The notes beneath the pieces are model-generated. The model did not search any database. It was not told the origin of the DNA and saw only the letters and a program-made list of their open reading frames with translations. This document shows, piece after piece, positions 6,151 to 8,498 of a stretch of 8,498 nucleotides of DNA. The stretch is from Bacteroidota bacterium (GTDB lineage Bacteria > Bacteroidota > Bacteroidia > Chitinophagales > Chitinophagaceae). Numbering within the stretch: the stretch's first letter is position 1; each line of letters begins with the position of its first letter. The position numbers and the translations under genes are program-made. Location of the stretch: the NCBI GenBank assembly GCA_023391315.1, contig JAEWBD010000179.1:1-8498 (forward strand), given 5' to 3'.

Positions 6151-6169
6151 AATCTCTAATTTTTTCAGC

Positions 6170-6937
6170 ATGAATATAAGGCCTGGGTTACAATCAGCAT
6201 TACTGCTTTTTGTCTTTTGCTTTATTGGCAGCAATGCGCCTGCACAGAAAGACACCGTTAAAAATGTGGTACTTGTTCACGGGGCTTTCGTAGATGGATC
6301 GGGATGGCAGGGCGTGTATGAGCTGCTTACACAGCGTGGCTACAAAGTTTCGGTTACCCAACATAAACTTCAGGATTTTGATGAAGATGTGGCCGAAGTA
6401 AACCGGATCATTGACCAGCAGGATGGCCCATGCATTCTCGTTGGGCATAGCTATGCAGGCGTGGTTATTACACAGGCAGGCAATAATGCCAGGGTTACCG
6501 GCCTGGTGTATATAGCGGCTCATGCTCCGGAAGACGGCGAGCACAGAGCCGACCTGGTGAAGACTTATCCTTCGGCTTATCAATCGCTGATTAAAGGAAG
6601 CGATGGCCTGGATTATATAGACCCTGAAAAATTTCCTGCTGATTTTGCCGGCGACCTTCCAGCCGAACAGGCACGCTTTATGGCGGCTTCACAAATGCCT
6701 ACAGCCGATAAGGTGTTCCAGGCCACAGTGCACAATCCGGCCTGGAAAAGCAAGCCAAGCTGGTATATGGTGGCAAAATCCGACCGCATAATCAATCCCA
6801 ATCTCGAGCGTTTTTATGCAAAAAGAGCAAAGAGCAAAACGGTAGAAATTGATGGGGGAAGCCATTCCATTTATATTTCCCAGGCCAAAAAAGTTTCAGA
6901 ACTGATAATGCTTGCATCTGAAGGCAGGCAGGATTGA
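6170..6937 (+). CDS. Secreted alpha/beta hydrolase with Ser nucleophile
   Basis: This 255-aa protein has a Sec signal peptide: a short basic start, hydrophobic ALLLFVFCFIG (10-20) and a likely cut after APA at 25. It has no proper lipobox, so it should be a soluble periplasmic protein. The mature part is a compact alpha/beta hydrolase: VLVHGAFVDGSGW (34-46) supplies the oxyanion region, GHSYAG (92-97) carries nucleophile Ser94, KSDRIINP (203-210) the acid Asp205, and GGSHSIYIS (229-237) the catalytic His232. This HGAF/GHSYAG type is related to salicylate esterase and plant methylesterase/hydroxynitrile lyase-like proteins. Esterase activity on a small substrate is likely, but the substrate is unknown. 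The start is ATG 6170. It follows a broken AraC gene and has no partner downstream on its strand. It is unrelated in class to the Asp-nucleophile hydrolase at 87-956. Confidence 0.88.
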   Translation: MNIRPGLQSALLLFVFCFIGSNAPAQKDTVKNVVLVHGAFVDGSGWQGVYELLTQRGYKVSVTQHKLQDFDEDVAEVNRIIDQQDGPCILVGHSYAGVVITQAGNNARVTGLVYIAAHAPEDGEHRADLVKTYPSAYQSLIKGSDGLDYIDPEKFPADFAGDLPAEQARFMAASQMPTADKVFQATVHNPAWKSKPSWYMVAKSDRIINPNLERFYAKRAKSKTVEIDGGSHSIYISQAKKVSELIMLASEGRQD

Positions 6938-7228
6938 GGCTTATATGAAGCAGTTACTGAAAATGCTTTTATAGCCACCAGTGTTGGAGGTGATTCAATC
7001 AATTCAAAATAACTATTCATTAATTCACCTTGCGAAGTTTCGGTATTTGATTTGCTTTTTAAAATCTCCCGGTGGTGAAGCGGCGCAGGTGCTAATCTTT
7101 AAAACCCTGGTATGAATTCTTTCAATAATTCTGCACGGATGTTCATCTCAATTACAAATTATCAAATCCCAATTATACTTCCGGTTTCCTCACCTTTCAA
7201 CCAATCAGCTTATCAACTATTCAACCGC
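6938..7228. other. Convergent intergenic region, no gene recognised
   Basis: About 290 bp lie between the secreted hydrolase and the 3' end of cutC. Directly after the hydrolase TGA the same frame stays open for 24 codons (GLYEAVTENAFIATSVGGDS and four more residues, then TAA at 7010-7012). On the minus strand a frame also runs through this part, but it is the mirror of the hydrolase gene further on. Neither is identifiable. Beyond 7110 the plus strand becomes rich in C, A and T with recurrent TCAAC/TCAAT words. No T-tailed hairpin was found. Confidence 0.4.
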
Positions 7229-7233
7229 TCAAT
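7195..7233. repeat. Low-complexity TCAAC-type repeat at the 3' end of cutC
   Basis: Imperfect words recur: TTCAACC (7196-7202), ATCAGC (7205-7209 region), ATCAAC (7212-7217), TTCAACC (7220-7226) and CTCAATC (7228-7234), roughly every 8 bp. On the cutC strand this reads as repeated GTTGA/GTTGAT words just past the stop codon. It looks like a decaying simple repeat in the 3' untranslated part. Confidence 0.35.
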
Positions 7234-8011
7234 CTCCTTCACCAATCCCCAATTCCAGCTTCATCTTCCGCACCTCATCTTCATCAACAGAAATATTATA
7301 CAAGGTTTCTTCCATCCCGGCATTCACAAACTCCATTTGAGAAACAATATTTTTTCTCGCCGATGAATGCAGTTCTTTAGCACCCGTATAAGCTGCAAGC
7401 TGCTTTATATTATTGCTTCTTACGCCGCTTCCGGGCATAATGATAATCCTTTCATCCGCCTGTTCAATTAGTTGTTTTAACAGTTCCTTTCCATCAAAAG
7501 CATTGGGCACCTGCCCGCTGGTAAGTATGCGCTGGCAGCCGCATTCAATAATATCCTCGAGTGATTGCAATGGATTTTTCGCCCTGTCAAATGCACGGTG
7601 AAAAGTAACATCAAGCGGATAAGCTAATTCAACCAAACGCTTTGTTCTCTCTTTATCTACGCCTGCATTTCTGTTCAACATACCAACCACAACACCATCA
7701 AAGCCTAAATCTTTGCATAACAAAACATCTTTCTGCATCACGGCAAACTCATCATCCGTATAAAAAAAATCGCCTCCCCTGCAACGGATAATCGGGAAAA
7801 CGGGAATGGATATTTTTTCCCTCACTGTTTTCAAAGTTCCATAAGAGGGTGTTGTACCGCCATCAACAGGATTTTCGCATAACTCGATCCTGTTGGCCCC
7901 GGCTTTCTCTGCAAGCAGTGCCGACTGAATATTAAATACGGCAATTTCAAGTGTAAAACCTCCATCCCCTGAAGGGAAGTATTGAAGGCTGTTGATAAAA
8001 CTTAACTTCAT
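7229..8011 (-). CDS. cutC: CutC family protein (TIM-barrel, putative copper homeostasis)
   Basis: This 260-aa cytosolic TIM-barrel protein has all family landmarks in order: LEIAVFN (21-27), GANRIELCENPVDGGTTPSYG (spanning 38-58), IRCRGGDFFYTDDEF (75-89), GVVVGML (106-112), DVTFHRAFD (134-142), ILTSGQ (162-167), IMPGSGVR (191-198) and ELHSSAR (213-219). CutC was named from an E. coli copper-sensitivity phenotype, but the biochemical role is unsettled and nothing here shows copper binding. The first 20 residues are longer than the usual family start, yet ATG 8009-8011 sits 2 bp after the stop of the upstream gene, which supports it. It is the second gene of an operon with glycosylasparaginase, so a role in glycan or amino-sugar catabolism is worth considering. 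Confidence 0.93.
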   Translation of the reverse strand: MKLSFINSLQYFPSGDGGFTLEIAVFNIQSALLAEKAGANRIELCENPVDGGTTPSYGTLKTVREKISIPVFPIIRCRGGDFFYTDDEFAVMQKDVLLCKDLGFDGVVVGMLNRNAGVDKERTKRLVELAYPLDVTFHRAFDRAKNPLQSLEDIIECGCQRILTSGQVPNAFDGKELLKQLIEQADERIIIMPGSGVRSNNIKQLAAYTGAKELHSSARKNIVSQMEFVNAGMEETLYNISVDEDEVRKMKLELGIGEGD

Positions 8012-8013
8012 GG

Positions 8014-8498
8014 CTACATTAAAAACTTTGAATCAGTCAGCTTATTATAATCATCAGCATAACAAACGGTATAATTAAACCCTTTCTGGATAGCATATCC
8101 ACCGTAGTTCCCTTGTTTATCAATGGCAATAAATGCCACCTGTATATTTTTTAATTCTTCCTGCGTATGCCTTCTTACAATTCTTTCAACCGTGAGTTTG
8201 CAGGCATCTTCAGGCGATGCGCCATGCCGCATGGCTTCCACAACCATGTGTGTGCCGCAGCTTTTTATTACTTCTTCGCCAAGGCCTGTGGAAACAGCAG
8301 CGCCCACTTCGTTATCAATAAATAAACCAGCCCCAATAATTGGCGAATCGCCCACACGGCCCCGCATTTTAAAAGCCATGCCGCTGGTAGTGCAACTGCC
8401 GCTTACATTTCCCTGCGCATCAATGGCAATCATGCCGATTGTATCATGATTAAAAGCACCATTGCTTAAACGCATGGGCGGCGCGGTAAAAGCACTTT
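8014..8498 (-). CDS. Glycosylasparaginase (N4-(beta-N-acetylglucosaminyl)-L-asparaginase), partial at the window edge
   Basis: The visible 160 residues are the C-terminal part; the gene continues beyond base 8498. This Ntn-hydrolase cleaves the GlcNAc-Asn bond left after proteolysis of N-glycoproteins. The precursor cuts itself between Asp and Thr in the HDT motif (Thr codon at 8440-8442), making that Thr the N-terminal nucleophile of the beta subunit. The entire beta subunit (142 aa) is inside the window; the alpha subunit is mostly missing. Relative to the Thr, Arg is at +28 and Asp at +31 (both in GRVGDSP) and Thr-Gly at +51/+52 (STGLGEE), the same spacing as the substrate-binding residues of human AGA. 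Signal peptide status cannot be judged. It is followed after 2 bp by cutC on the same strand. Confidence 0.93.
   Translation of the reverse strand, partial: SAFTAPPMRLSNGAFNHDTIGMIAIDAQGNVSGSCTTSGMAFKMRGRVGDSPIIGAGLFIDNEVGAAVSTGLGEEVIKSCGTHMVVEAMRHGASPEDACKLTVERIVRRHTQEELKNIQVAFIAIDKQGNYGGYAIQKGFNYTVCYADDYNKLTDSKFLM

Noticed and set aside
7112..7366. Plus-strand 84-codon frame over the cutC 3' end.
   Set aside because: It is antisense to cutC for nearly half its length, and the rest is low-complexity TCAAC repeat.

Overview
The window looks like chromosomal DNA of a member of the Bacteroidota, probably Chitinophagaceae or a close relative. The grounds are the AT-rich, low-SD gene starts, TAnnTTTR-type -7 elements in place of sigma70 boxes, LytS/LytTR two-component genes of the Bacteroidota type, and a cutC gene next to a glycosylasparaginase gene. 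No rRNA, tRNA, CRISPR array, transposase or phage gene is visible. The lineage call is inferred from protein style, not from a marker gene.

Layout. (1) 87-2079, plus strand: an Asp-nucleophile alpha/beta hydrolase (epoxide hydrolase/dehalogenase-like) and an atypical SDR-type NAD(P)-binding protein. Two copies of a 39-bp hairpin-forming repeat lie in the intergenic gaps on either side of the SDR gene. (2) 2163-2960, minus strand: a membrane protein made of two tandem DoxX-like four-helix units. (3) 3160-4886, plus strand and divergent from it: a LytS-type sensor kinase and a LytTR response regulator separated by 2 bp. The divergent gap carries a 9-bp direct repeat with an 11-bp spacer, which fits a LytTR-family operator. 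(4) 5242-5806: a small coiled-coil protein and a short XRE-type repressor-like protein with a 13-bp palindrome just upstream. (5) 5807-6169: gene debris, namely an AraC-family regulator with an internal deletion and a 1-nt frameshift, and an antisense fragment resembling a histidine kinase. (6) 6170-6937: a secreted Ser-nucleophile alpha/beta hydrolase. (7) 7229-8498, minus strand: a two-gene operon of glycosylasparaginase (the 5' part is off the edge; the full catalytic beta subunit is present) followed by cutC.

How the parts fit. The kinase and regulator form one signalling unit that may control itself and possibly the divergent DoxX-like gene. The glycosylasparaginase/cutC operon points to N-glycoprotein turnover and argues for looking at CutC outside copper biology. 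The rest is ordinary single-gene accessory content. I do not see a clear new multi-gene system. The most testable items are the putative LytTR operator, the dispersed hairpin repeat, the broken AraC gene and the cutC context.
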